A stretch of DNA of 64,000 nucleotides from assembly GCA_965242605.1 (NCBI GenBank), contig CBDESS010000001.1, positions 62,001 through 126,000 of the forward strand. The letters are read 5' to 3'. The stretch comes from JAAXHF01 sp965242605 (GTDB taxonomy: Bacteria > Desulfobacterota > Binatia > Bin18). The notes under the pieces were generated by a model. It did not search any database and was not told the DNA's origin. It was given only the letters and a program-made list of their open reading frames with translations. Below are positions 1-8,752 of the stretch, piece after piece (within the stretch, counting starts at the first letter, position 1; every line of letters begins with the position of its first letter). A program made the position numbers and the translations under genes.

Positions 1-1
1 C

Positions 2-760
2 CAGGCCAGCGAGACCTCAACCACCGTGCTGCATCCCGTCCAGGACCTCGCGCGTCTGACCCGCCACACCGACCGCCTGCTGATCGTTGACGCGATTACC
101 GCGCTTGGCGCGACCGCGGTGCCGATGGACGACTGGGGGATTGATATTCTGGTCGCCGGTTCGCAAAAAGCCCTCATGCTGCCGCCGGGCCTCGCCTTTG
201 TGGCTCTCAGCGTCAAAGCTTGGCGGCGGACTGCCGCGGCCGGCCTGCCGCGTTTCTATTTTGACCTGCAACGGGAGCGCCAAGCCCAACACCACCACAC
301 GACCGCTTACACTCCGGCCGTTTCGCTGATTGTCGGCCTGCACGAGGTCCTGCGCCTGCTACGGCATGAAGGCTTCGTCCCGCTGTACGCCCGGCACGCG
401 CGTCTGGCTCAGGCAACCCGGACCGCAGCCCAGGCGCTGGGTCTGCGCTTACTCGCGCCCGAACACCCCAGTCCGGCGGCGACCGGGGTGTGGCTGCCTC
501 CTGAGGTGAACGGCGACCGGCTGCTGAACGCCATGCGCACTCACATGGGGGTTGATATTGCGGGCGGCCAGGATCAGCTAAGCGGGAAAATTGTTCGGAT
601 CTCCCATATCGGCTATGCTGGCCCCTTTGACGTGCTTACCGCCATCAGCGCTCTGGAGATGGCCTTGGGCGCGTTTGGCTGTGATATCGAACTCGGGTGC
701 GGCGTTCGGGCCGCCCAAGAAATCCTGATGACGGGCTGGCCCGATCTGAACCAAGCCTAA
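2..760 (+). CDS. Class V (serine-pyruvate/alanine-glyoxylate type) aminotransferase, C-terminal part
   Basis: PLP-dependent aminotransferase whose 5' end lies outside the window; the frame is open from base 2. The visible part contains the PLP-lysine motif GSQKALMLPPG preceded by LLIVDAITALGA, which supplies the PLP-binding aspartate, and the usual C-terminal small domain ending near VLTAISALEMAL. This fold covers alanine-glyoxylate and serine-pyruvate aminotransferases and also enzymes that act as phosphoserine aminotransferase in several deltaproteobacteria-like lineages. It ends 47 bp before serA on the same strand, so a role in serine synthesis (3-phosphohydroxypyruvate to phosphoserine) is likely by context, though substrate cannot be read from sequence. 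Confidence 0.85.
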   Translation, partial: QASETSTTVLHPVQDLARLTRHTDRLLIVDAITALGATAVPMDDWGIDILVAGSQKALMLPPGLAFVALSVKAWRRTAAAGLPRFYFDLQRERQAQHHHTTAYTPAVSLIVGLHEVLRLLRHEGFVPLYARHARLAQATRTAAQALGLRLLAPEHPSPAATGVWLPPEVNGDRLLNAMRTHMGVDIAGGQDQLSGKIVRISHIGYAGPFDVLTAISALEMALGAFGCDIELGCGVRAAQEILMTGWPDLNQA

Positions 761-807
761 GGCAGAGGCGAGACACCTCCGGCACACGGTCGAAACAGAG
801 CAAACCT

Positions 808-2397
808 ATGGGTTCCAAGGTCCTCATCACCGATTCCCTCGCTCCACAAGGTCTGGATCGGTTGCAGTCCTATCCCGATCTGGAAGTCGAGGTACGGTCC
901 GAGCTGTCCGCGGCTGAGCTTATCCAACACATCCCGGCCTACCAGGCCTTAATTATTCGCAGCGGCACAAAAGTCACCCCCCAGGTTATTGCCGCTGCCA
1001 GCCAACTCCAGGTTATCGGGCGGGCCGGGATCGGGGTCGATAATATCGCGGTCGAAGCGGCGACCAAACAGGGGATTGTGGTCATGAATACGCCGGGCGG
1101 GAATAATGTGACCACCGCCGAGCACGCGATCTCCATGATGCTGGCCCTAGCCCGGAATATCCCCCAGGCCAACGCCTCAATTCGAGCCGGACGCTGGGAG
1201 CGGGCCAAGTTCACCGGCAGCGAGGTGTGCAATAAGACGCTCGGCATCATCGGCCTCGGCAATATCGGAGCGATTGTGGCCGAACGGGCGCTGGGGCTGC
1301 GAATGCAGGTGATCGGCTACGACCCGTTTATCACCCCGGAGACCGCGGCCAAGCTGCGGATTGAGCTCGTCAGTCTGGACGAACTGTACGTTCAGGCCGA
1401 CTTTATCACCATCCATACCCCGTTGACCGAAGAAACCCGGGGGCTGCTCGACCAGGCCGCCTTCAGCCAGATGAAGACCGGGGTGCGGATTATCAACTGT
1501 GCGCGGGGTGGGATTCTTGACGAACAGGCGCTGCTGGCCGCCCTCCAGAACGGCTGCGTTGCCGGGGCCGCCCTTGATGTCTTTGTCGAAGAGCCGCCGC
1601 CGGCCTCCCACCCCTTGCTCCAGCTCGACAATGTCATCTGCACCCCACATCTGGGCGCGGCCACCGACGAAGCCCGGATCAATGTCGCAGTGGCGATTGC
1701 CGACCAGGTCGCCAACTATCTGAGCCGGGGCGTGATTCAGCACGCGGTCAACTTTCCCTCGTTGACGCCAAAACTGATCACCTTTCTCCAGCCCTACCTG
1801 TTGCTAGGCGAAAAACTGGGCAGCTTTTTAGCCCAGTTGAGCGGCGAAGCGCCGTTGGAAGTCCACATTGAATATACCGGTGATCTGACCAACTACGACG
1901 TGGCCCCGGCCACCGCCGCGGTCCTGCGCGGGCTGCTCAGCCCGATTCTGGAATCCAGCGTCAACTATGTGAACGCCCCGCATATCGCGCGTGAGCGGGG
2001 CGTGCGGGTGGTGGAGTCACGCAGCAATCGGCCCAGCGATTTCTTCAACTCCATCACCGTCAGCGTTGTGAGCACGGGCGGTGCCAACACGGTCGAGGGA
2101 GCGGTCTTCACCAACAATGTAGTCCGGCTGGTGCGGGTCAATACGTCCTATCTCGAAGCCGTACCCGAAGGGCATATCATTGTCCTGCACAACCACGACG
2201 TGCCGGGCGTGGTCGGCAGTGTAGGAACGGTCCTCGGGCAGCACCGGATCAACATCGCCGGGCTCGAACTGGGGCGCGAACGAGCCGGCGGCCAAGCCCT
2301 GGCCCTCGTCCATGTTGACACCCATGTTTCGGCCGGGGTCTTAAACGAACTGCGCAGCCTGGAGTCGGTCATCTCGGCCCAGCAGCTCCATCTATAG
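808..2397 (+). CDS. serA: D-3-phosphoglycerate dehydrogenase
   Basis: First enzyme of the phosphorylated serine pathway; oxidises 3-phosphoglycerate to 3-phosphohydroxypyruvate with NAD. 529 residues, the long form typical of bacteria with an extra ASB domain. Seen in order: substrate-binding half (1-100), Rossmann domain with GLGNIG at 149-154, catalytic Arg233 (CARGGILDE), Glu262 and His281 (PHLGAATDEA), an ASB-type intervening domain (about 320-450) and a C-terminal ACT domain (about 455-529), which in this family senses serine. ATG at 808 is chosen because MGSKVLITD is the normal N-terminus; the frame extends upstream without family similarity. Follows the aminotransferase by 47 bp, probably one transcript. 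Confidence 0.97.
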   Translation: MGSKVLITDSLAPQGLDRLQSYPDLEVEVRSELSAAELIQHIPAYQALIIRSGTKVTPQVIAAASQLQVIGRAGIGVDNIAVEAATKQGIVVMNTPGGNNVTTAEHAISMMLALARNIPQANASIRAGRWERAKFTGSEVCNKTLGIIGLGNIGAIVAERALGLRMQVIGYDPFITPETAAKLRIELVSLDELYVQADFITIHTPLTEETRGLLDQAAFSQMKTGVRIINCARGGILDEQALLAALQNGCVAGAALDVFVEEPPPASHPLLQLDNVICTPHLGAATDEARINVAVAIADQVANYLSRGVIQHAVNFPSLTPKLITFLQPYLLLGEKLGSFLAQLSGEAPLEVHIEYTGDLTNYDVAPATAAVLRGLLSPILESSVNYVNAPHIARERGVRVVESRSNRPSDFFNSITVSVVSTGGANTVEGAVFTNNVVRLVRVNTSYLEAVPEGHIIVLHNHDVPGVVGSVGTVLGQHRINIAGLELGRERAGGQALALVHVDTHVSAGVLNELRSLESVISAQQLHL

Positions 2398-2443
2398 CCC
2401 AATTTCCGAACAGGAACTTCTGTGAAGAGAACGAGGATTGAAC

Positions 2444-2902
2444 ATGGAAGCGATACCACCTGAACTCATCTGGTTGATTCTGGGTATCTCGCTTATGCTG
2501 GCGGAGTTTGTCCTGCCGGGACTCATTGCCATCTTCTTCGGCCTCGGTGCATTGGTGGTGGGTCTCTCGCTCTGGGCGGGGATGCCGGGAGATGGCCCGC
2601 TGCCCTTTGTTGTGTTCTCCGGTGTGTCGGTTGGTTCATTGCTGCTGTTGCGCGGATTGTTCAAGCCGTGGTTTACAGGCCGGTCCCTCGGCGTGCAGGT
2701 CACGGGCGAAGACGACGATTTTGTCGGTCGCAAGGCCGAGGTAGTGTCCGGATTCGACGCCTCGCGAATTTCCAGCGGGAGAATTATCTATCGCGGCACT
2801 CAGTGGGAGGCCCGCGCTGCGGATGGTTGCGCTTTGGAAATCGGCTCTCAGGTGCGGATCGTCGGTCGTAAAGGTTCAGTTTTGATAATAGACGAGGACT
2901 AA
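2444..2902 (+). CDS. NfeD-family membrane protein
   Basis: Short NfeD protein of 152 residues: two to three hydrophobic segments in the first 75 residues (WLILGISLMLAEFVLPGLIA and the following stretches) and a C-terminal OB-fold of about 65 residues beginning near DDDFVGRKAEVVSGF. NfeD proteins partner stomatin/SPFH proteins in membrane microdomains, and the next gene is such a protein only 4 bp away. ATG 2444 is preceded by ACGAGG at a good distance; a TTG two codons earlier is less likely. No protease domain is present, so this is the NfeD1b-like short form. Exact physiological role unknown. Confidence 0.88.
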   Translation: MEAIPPELIWLILGISLMLAEFVLPGLIAIFFGLGALVVGLSLWAGMPGDGPLPFVVFSGVSVGSLLLLRGLFKPWFTGRSLGVQVTGEDDDFVGRKAEVVSGFDASRISSGRIIYRGTQWEARAADGCALEIGSQVRIVGRKGSVLIIDED

Positions 2903-2906
2903 GAAC

Positions 2907-3845
2907 ATGGACATATCTCTCGTTCTCTCCCTGGGTTTGGCAATAGTGGTCATTGTCACCATCGTCAAGACAGCGCGCGTGGTGCCCCAGAGAGAACAAT
3001 TTGTGATTGAGCGACTGGGCAAATATTCACGCATCCTGGACGCCGGCTTCCACATACTCATTCCGTTCCTAGACAAGGTGGCGTACCGTCACTCCCTGAA
3101 AGAACAGGCGGTGGACGTAGCGTCCCAGACTTGCATAACCCGGGACAACATCTCAGTATCTATCGACGGCATCCTGTATATGCAGGTGGTGGACGCCCGT
3201 GCCGCCAGCTATGGCATTGAAAATTACGCTTTCGCCGCATCCCAGTTGACTCAGACAACACTCCGTTCGGAAATCGGCAAACTTGAGTTGGACAGGACTT
3301 TCGAGGAGCGCGACTCCATCAACGCCCAGGTAGTGGACGTGGTTGACCGGGCATCAGAGCCTTGGGGAGTGAAAGTTCTCCGGTACGAGATCAAAGACAT
3401 AGTGCCCCCGGCCTCCGTCAAAGATGCCTTGGAAAAGCAGATGCGGGCCGAACGGGAGCGACGGGCTGTGGTGGCTCAGTCTGAGGGCGAACGTCAGGCT
3501 AAGATCAACGTGTCCGAAGGCGATATGCGGCAGGTAATCAACCTGTCGGAAGCGGAGAAGCAGAAGCAAATCAACGAAGCGGAAGGTAAGGCCCGAGAGA
3601 TCACCCTGATCGCGCAAGCCACGGCTGACGGTTTACGAAGTATCGCCGAAGCCATCAGTCAGCCGAGCGGCATCGACGCGGTGAACCTGCGTGTTGCCGA
3701 GCACTACGTCAGGGAATTCGGGAAACTGGCCCGGACCAACAACACCCTGATCCTCCCGTCCAACCTCGGAGACATAGGCTCTCTGGTAGGCACGATCATG
3801 AAAACCGTTGAACGCATCAAGACGCACGCTGATGACTCGGGTTGA
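2907..3845 (+). CDS. SPFH/stomatin-like (paraslipin) membrane protein
   Basis: 312-residue member of the stomatin/prohibitin/HflK-C superfamily. An N-terminal membrane anchor (SLVLSLGLAIVVIVTIV) is followed by the SPFH domain starting at VPQREQFVIERLGKY and a long Ala/Glu/Arg-rich coiled coil (about 175-245: RAERERRAVVAQSEGERQAK). Family members assemble into ring-like scaffolds at the inner membrane. It overlaps functionally with the preceding NfeD gene (4 bp gap; the Shine-Dalgarno lies inside the nfeD end), the classic NfeD-stomatin pair. C-terminal GSLVGTIMKTVERIK is typical of the bacterial paraslipin group. Likely not HflC: there is no partner HflK. Confidence 0.92.
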   Translation: MDISLVLSLGLAIVVIVTIVKTARVVPQREQFVIERLGKYSRILDAGFHILIPFLDKVAYRHSLKEQAVDVASQTCITRDNISVSIDGILYMQVVDARAASYGIENYAFAASQLTQTTLRSEIGKLELDRTFEERDSINAQVVDVVDRASEPWGVKVLRYEIKDIVPPASVKDALEKQMRAERERRAVVAQSEGERQAKINVSEGDMRQVINLSEAEKQKQINEAEGKAREITLIAQATADGLRSIAEAISQPSGIDAVNLRVAEHYVREFGKLARTNNTLILPSNLGDIGSLVGTIMKTVERIKTHADDSG

Positions 3846-3951
3846 CCTGTGACAGCGGACCGGTAGCCATCCCTAGGTGTATTTTCCGACATAGCAACAC
3901 GGAGGGGAACTCAACTGGATCGATGACGGTATTGACGGAAAGGATAAATCA

Positions 3952-5250
3952 ATGAGCACTCTGGTTGTCGTCGGGGTGCAGTGGGGGGACGAAGGCAAGG
4001 GCAAGGTTGTCGATCTCCTGGCGCGCGAGGCCGATGTCATTGTCCGCTTCCAAGGCGGCAGCAATGCCGGCCATACCCTGGTCGTTGGCGGTAAAAAGAC
4101 TATTGTGCGGCTCATTCCGTCGGGCGTCCTGCACGCCGGCAAAGTGTGTGTGATCGGCAACGGCATGGTCATTGACCCCAAAACGCTGGTCGAAGAGATC
4201 GACGCCCTGCGGCAGCAGGGCTGTCTGCCCGACCTCGGCCTGCTCAAGATCAGCGAAACCGCACACCTCATCATGCCCTATCACAAAGCGATTGACCTAG
4301 CCCGCGAAAAGCTGCGCGGCGAGGCCAAGATCGGCACCACCGGACGGGGCATCGGCCCCAGCTATGAGGATAAGATGGCCCGGGTCGGCATTCGCTTTGT
4401 TGATCTGCTTGATGAGGCGACATTCGAGGCCAAACTGGCCCGGAATGTAGAGGACAAAAACACCTATCTGCAAACCATGCTGGGCGAGCCAGAGCTCGAT
4501 TTCAGGGCCATGTTCGACACCTACTGTCAACTCCGTGAGCGGCTGGCCGCGTGTGTAACCAACACCTCGCGCTATCTACACGAGGCCATCAGCGGCGGCA
4601 AAAAAGTCTTGTTTGAGGGTGCCCAGGGCACGCAGCTCGATGTGGACCACGGCACCTACCCCTACGTCACCTCCTCAAACACCGTCTCCGGGGCGGTGTG
4701 CGCCGGAGCCGGCATTGCTCCGCAGCAGATCCATAGTGTGATCGGCATCTCCAAAGCCTACGCCACCCGGGTCGGCGGCGGCCCCTTCCCAACCGAGCTG
4801 TTTGACACCCAAGGGGAGCAACTGCGCCAAGCCGGGGGCGAGTTTGGGACCGTCACCGGACGGCCGCGACGGTGCGGCTGGCTGGACACCGTGGTCGTCC
4901 GAACCGCGGCCCGCCTGAACGGGGTCGAGAGCCTAGCGCTGACCAAAATCGATGTCTTAAGCGGTCTGGACACCCTCCGGGTATGCACCGGCTATCGCTG
5001 CAACGGGCGGCTGTATGACGAGGTGCCGGCCAGTGCCCAGGTTCTCGAACAGCTCACCCCGGTCTATGAGGAACTGCCCGGCTGGACCGAGCCGCTGACC
5101 GACATCCGCAGCCTTGACGCCCTGCCAAGCAATGCCCGACGTTATGTGGAGCGGGTTGAGACCCTGCTCGGCATCCCGATCAAGATGATCTCGGTCGGGG
5201 CCGGCCGCGAAGAGACGATCCTGATCCGCCCGTCGTTCTTCTCGGCGTGA
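3952..5250 (+). CDS. purA: Adenylosuccinate synthetase
   Basis: Purine biosynthesis enzyme joining IMP and aspartate with GTP to give adenylosuccinate. 432 residues, normal length. The GTP-binding loop GVQWGDEGKGK is at 8-18 with catalytic Asp13, and NAGHT supplies His41. TTGRGIGPSYEDK (IMP binding) and the C-terminal base-recognition region TKIDVLSGLD are intact. ATG 3952 is preceded by GGAAAGGA. The 3' end overlaps a convergent membrane-protein gene by about 70 bp. A serA-purA neighbourhood recurs in deltaproteobacteria; here the NfeD/stomatin pair sits between them. Confidence 0.98.
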   Translation: MSTLVVVGVQWGDEGKGKVVDLLAREADVIVRFQGGSNAGHTLVVGGKKTIVRLIPSGVLHAGKVCVIGNGMVIDPKTLVEEIDALRQQGCLPDLGLLKISETAHLIMPYHKAIDLAREKLRGEAKIGTTGRGIGPSYEDKMARVGIRFVDLLDEATFEAKLARNVEDKNTYLQTMLGEPELDFRAMFDTYCQLRERLAACVTNTSRYLHEAISGGKKVLFEGAQGTQLDVDHGTYPYVTSSNTVSGAVCAGAGIAPQQIHSVIGISKAYATRVGGGPFPTELFDTQGEQLRQAGGEFGTVTGRPRRCGWLDTVVVRTAARLNGVESLALTKIDVLSGLDTLRVCTGYRCNGRLYDEVPASAQVLEQLTPVYEELPGWTEPLTDIRSLDALPSNARRYVERVETLLGIPIKMISVGAGREETILIRPSFFSA

Positions 5251-6286
5251 TGAGGCTGCCGAGCTGCCGCAACCGCGTCCGCGTATCCAGCGACACACAC
5301 AGCGCCAGCCCGCCGATGAGGCCGACAGCGAACACGACCGCGGTCCAGCCCAGACTGAGGGCCAGGGCTTCATTCTGGCCGACCCCGACGCGCGACAGAA
5401 AGAACACATAGCCGCCTTCACGGATGCCCAGCCCGCCGACACTCAGCGGTGCGCTGCTCAGCATCGTGATCAGCGGGACGCACACCAGGAGGTACGACAG
5501 GGGAACGCTGATGCTGAGCGCGTCGGCCAGCAGGACCAGCAGGCCAATCTGAAACACATGAAACCCCAGGGCCAAGCCACACGCCCCAAGCACCAGCCCC
5601 GGCCGGCTGCGATAGGGCTCAAACAGCTTCTCGCCAGCCCGGCGGATGAGGTGGCCGGGCGGGAGTCGCCGTGTGAGCAGGCCCGGCAGCAGCCACCAGA
5701 CCAGCACTGTTCCGGCCGCGGCGGCAATCACCCCAGAGCACACACCGGCCGGCAGCCCGGGCGGGAACAGCGCCGCACAGCCGAGGGCGCTTACCCAGAC
5801 CAGCATGACCAAGCCGCTCACCCGGTCGGCCAGCACCGACCGCAGGGCGCGACCGGCCCCCTCGCGTCCGCCGGCCAGCAACAGGCCACGGCCGGCGTCC
5901 CCAGCCAGCGTACTAGGCGCAAACAGGTTGAGATACATGCCGCCAAAGTAATAGCTGACACAGGCGCGTAGCGACGGCTCAAAGCCCACCGCCCGGGCCA
6001 GCAGCCGCCACTTATAGGCGCTCAACACCTGTCCGAGCGTATAGCCGATCACGACCAGGGCTACCGGGCCAAGCTCGGCGGCCCGCAGGTGGCCGCCAAA
6101 CGCCCGCCAATCGGTCGATGCCAACAGCCCGCCAAGGAGCAGGAGACCCACACCGAACTGCAAACAGCGGGAAGAGAAAACAGACAAGGGGGCGGGCCTT
6201 GGGTCTTGGAGCGTGTCACAACACGCGCTACATACGGGCTGTTGTTCAATTGGTTCTATGGTACGCCGGGCCGAGGGGAAGGACAA
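5180..6286 (-). CDS. Flippase-like integral membrane protein (UPF0104/lysylphosphatidylglycerol synthase TM-domain family)
   Basis: About 368 residues with seven or more hydrophobic helices. The arrangement matches the UPF0104 family, which includes the flippase half of MprF and the AglD/YbhN-like proteins. Recognisable stretches are FAPSTLAGDAGRGLLLAG and APLSVGGLGIREGGYVFFL, the conserved glycine-rich loops of the family. Substrate is unknown; lipid or lipid-linked precursor translocation is the family hypothesis. The start is uncertain: the longest frame begins at TTG 6286 and has no ATG before the first helix, so a downstream TTG (just before QFGVGLLLLGG) is possible. Its 3' end overlaps purA by 71 bp tail-to-tail, without a separate terminator. 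Confidence 0.8.
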   Translation of the reverse strand: MSFPSARRTIEPIEQQPVCSACCDTLQDPRPAPLSVFSSRCLQFGVGLLLLGGLLASTDWRAFGGHLRAAELGPVALVVIGYTLGQVLSAYKWRLLARAVGFEPSLRACVSYYFGGMYLNLFAPSTLAGDAGRGLLLAGGREGAGRALRSVLADRVSGLVMLVWVSALGCAALFPPGLPAGVCSGVIAAAAGTVLVWWLLPGLLTRRLPPGHLIRRAGEKLFEPYRSRPGLVLGACGLALGFHVFQIGLLVLLADALSISVPLSYLLVCVPLITMLSSAPLSVGGLGIREGGYVFFLSRVGVGQNEALALSLGWTAVVFAVGLIGGLALCVSLDTRTRLRQLGSLITPRRTTGGSGSSLRGRPRPRSS

Positions 6287-6387
6287 TCGGTAGGGCGATG
6301 AGAGTTGCAGAGAGGCGGGCGGCTTGACTGCAGGAAGAAGAAGGCAGGCGGGCAGGAGGGTACCGGCGGGCCCAGGAGGGCTAAGGT

Positions 6388-7041
6388 TCAGGCGTCAACC
6401 GTCTCGCCTGATAGCGCTACCCCGTCCAGATGATCGGTATCGTTCACATAGTGGATCAGCACACCGCCGGCCGCGGTCAGGGTCACTTTGCTCAGGCCGG
6501 TATTGCCAATTTTGTCGATCTTGCGGAACTGGCTCATATCCAAACCGCGACAGTGCAGCAGAAACGCCCGGACCGCGCCGCCGTGGGTCACGACCGCCAC
6601 CTGCTGCCCGGCGTGCCTCTTGACCAACGCCTGGGCGGCACTGAGCAGCCGGCCTTGAAAATGGGCGAAGGTTTCGCCCCCGCCACGCGGCAGGTCTTCG
6701 CCCGCCCGCAGCCGTTCCCACTCTTCAGGATGGCGGGCAATGACCTCGCCGGTCCGCAGCCCGCTCCAGGTGCCGATATTCATCTCTCGCCAGCCGGTCT
6801 CAACGGTCGGCTCAACCCCTAAGGTCTGGCCAAGAATCGCCGCCGTATCCACCGCTCGGATCAGATCGCTGGTGTAAATTGCCCGGACCGACTGCTTTTC
6901 CTGCCACAGCCGCCGGGCCAGCCGCCAAGACTGCGCCCGGCCGCTTTCACTCAGCGGTATGTCGGCCTGGCCCTGCCAACGGTTTTCCTGATTCCACACC
7001 GTCTCTCCGTGCCGGACTAAGAGTATGCGTACCCCCTCCAT
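6388..7041 (-). CDS. Histidine phosphatase family protein (phosphoglycerate mutase-like)
   Basis: 217-residue member of the branch-1 histidine phosphatase superfamily. The catalytic RHG motif is in ILLVRHGETVWNQENRWQGQ (phospho-His about residue 11), followed by the second-half motifs GWREMNIGTWSG and AVVTHGGAVRAFLLH with the second catalytic His. Proteins of this kind include broad phosphatases, CobC-type alpha-ribazole phosphatases and cofactor-dependent mutases; sequence alone does not settle the substrate. ATG 7041 has GGAGAG just upstream. Lone gene between converging or diverging neighbours. Confidence 0.9.
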   Translation of the reverse strand: MEGVRILLVRHGETVWNQENRWQGQADIPLSESGRAQSWRLARRLWQEKQSVRAIYTSDLIRAVDTAAILGQTLGVEPTVETGWREMNIGTWSGLRTGEVIARHPEEWERLRAGEDLPRGGGETFAHFQGRLLSAAQALVKRHAGQQVAVVTHGGAVRAFLLHCRGLDMSQFRKIDKIGNTGLSKVTLTAAGGVLIHYVNDTDHLDGVALSGETVDA

Positions 7042-7257
7042 TGCTCTCCTCGTGGCGCAGATTCGTCAGGCTCGTGTTGACGGCCCGCCCTGGTTTCGAG
7101 CGGTGTTAGCATGTCCGGCCTTGGATTGCCAGATTGGCGGCTGAGGCTGACCCCCGCCTAGCCGGCCTCGGCGGCCTTCTCTTGACCGAAAAGGTGAACG
7201 ATGCTCTCTTCTCTGTCAGCTTGTGCCAGTTGAGCGCTTCACGAGGAGGGACGGAGT

Positions 7258-8145
7258 ATGCAATACGGTGCCTTTTTGCCCCATATCGGTCCGCTGTCCG
7301 GGGGCGATGTGCTCAATAATATTCGGACCACCGCCCAAACGGCCGAAGCCCTTGGCTACGATTCCGTGTGGGTGGGCGACCATATCGTCACCCCGCTGCA
7401 TATTGCCTCAAAATATCCGTATACCGCCAGCGGCGCGTTTCCGATTGACCCGCACGCGCCCATCCTTGAGCCGCTGACGGTTTTGAGCTTTGCCGCGGCC
7501 TGTACCACCACAATCCGGCTCGGCACAGCAGTCCTGGTCCTGCCCCATCGGAATGCGGTGGTCACTGCCAAGACCGTTGCAACCCTCGATGTGCTGTCCG
7601 CCGGACGGGTCATCCTGGGGGTCGGTGTGGGCTGGATGGAGGAAGAGTTCGGTGCCCTGAACGCCCCGTTTGCCGACCGCGGGCCGCTGAGCGATGAGAG
7701 TGTGGCGGTCATGAAAGCGTTGTGGACCAAAGACAGCGCGAGTTTCTCGGGGCGCTTTCACCAGTTCCCGGAGTTGTGTTGTGAGCCTCGGCCGGTCCAA
7801 CAGCCCCACCCGCCGATCTGGCTAGGCGGGGATACCGGGCCGGCCCTGCGCCGGATTGTTGAATACGGCGACGGCTGGGCCGCGGTGGTGTTCAGCCCTG
7901 AGGAGTTTGGCCAGCGGGTGGAGAAACTCAGAGACAGGGCGGCCCGGGCCGGACGGGATATGTCCACGATTACCCTGTGCGTGTCGCCCCGCGGCAAACG
8001 GCCCGAGGCAATTGTCGACGACATTCCTCGCTACCAGGAGTTGGGAGCGACCTATCTGTACTTGGCTTTTTTCAATTTTGCCCATAGCTATGAAGAAATG
8101 GCCGAGATGATGGAGCGCTTTGCTCGGGAGGTCAAGCTGATCTAG
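7258..8145 (+). CDS. LLM-class F420-dependent oxidoreductase
   Basis: 295-residue luciferase-like (bacterial luciferase/F420 TIM-barrel) oxidoreductase. The N-terminus MQYGAFLPHIGPLSG, the helix AEALGYDSVWVGDHIV, and the motif ILGVGVGWMEEEFGAL are characteristic of the F420-dependent LLM subgroup (TIGR03619-like). The likely cofactor is F420H2, but FMN use cannot be excluded. The start ATG follows GAGGAGG at normal spacing. It is followed by a small lipoprotein and two acyl-CoA dehydrogenases on the same strand. One of three LLM domains in the window. Confidence 0.9.
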   Translation: MQYGAFLPHIGPLSGGDVLNNIRTTAQTAEALGYDSVWVGDHIVTPLHIASKYPYTASGAFPIDPHAPILEPLTVLSFAAACTTTIRLGTAVLVLPHRNAVVTAKTVATLDVLSAGRVILGVGVGWMEEEFGALNAPFADRGPLSDESVAVMKALWTKDSASFSGRFHQFPELCCEPRPVQQPHPPIWLGGDTGPALRRIVEYGDGWAAVVFSPEEFGQRVEKLRDRAARAGRDMSTITLCVSPRGKRPEAIVDDIPRYQELGATYLYLAFFNFAHSYEEMAEMMERFAREVKLI

Positions 8146-8225
8146 CCCGGCATATGCCACAGGTGAAGTCGCCCAAAGCAGCCCGGCAGACGACACGCGG
8201 TCCTCGATCATCCATAAGGAGTATC

Positions 8226-8696
8226 ATGGGCGGACAACAGGCAAGCACCTCTCACACACCTGCCCTCCGGTACATGCTCGCCCTTGTTCTTCCTCTGGCC
8301 GGACTTCTGCTGTCGGGTTGCCGAGGTCCAGAGCCCAGCAAACTCCTGGTCCACATCTCACAGGTTGAACTGAAGCGTTTTAACGCCGAAACGCTGACCG
8401 TCCGGCTCAACTATGACTTGGCAGAGGAGGCCGAGCTCCCCCTGCCCTACCTCAAAGTGGTGGTCTTTCCGCTTGAACCCGAGGTCAAGCTGGCCGGTGC
8501 GCTGAGACCGTTCAAACTCTACGCCGGCTCGGTCTCGGCCAGCTTTCCAATTCCCGCCGAGGCCGGAATTGACTGGGACGAGCTGCGCGATCCGAGCGTC
8601 TGTTGTACGGTTTCCCTCAAGGGCGTGGGGGCAGAAGGAGAAGTGGAGCGGATCAGCAACCAGGTGACTGTCGCCCTTCCCGAACTGTCCGGTTGA
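8226..8696 (+). CDS. Putative lipoprotein of unknown function
   Basis: 156 residues. A signal peptide with hydrophobic core YMLALVLPLAGLLLSGC ends in a lipobox (LLSG-C), so the mature protein should be a lipid-anchored envelope protein. The rest is a single beta-rich domain (VHISQVELKRFNAETLTVRL, then KLYAGSVSASFPIP) that resembles LEA14/WHy-type immunoglobulin-like domains in strand pattern. I do not claim that family firmly. ATG 8226 is chosen over an upstream ATG because AAGGAG lies 4 bp before it and because it places the signal peptide at the N-terminus. Confidence 0.7.
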   Translation: MGGQQASTSHTPALRYMLALVLPLAGLLLSGCRGPEPSKLLVHISQVELKRFNAETLTVRLNYDLAEEAELPLPYLKVVVFPLEPEVKLAGALRPFKLYAGSVSASFPIPAEAGIDWDELRDPSVCCTVSLKGVGAEGEVERISNQVTVALPELSG

Positions 8697-8752
8697 CAAG
8701 GCGGGCCCACCGGCGCGTCGTGAAGAGGGCGAGCGTCCAGAGAGGAGATGGC

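Noticed and set aside
697..807. Longer serA starting inside the aminotransferase gene.
   Set aside because: The extra residues do not resemble SerA; the family N-terminus fits ATG 808.
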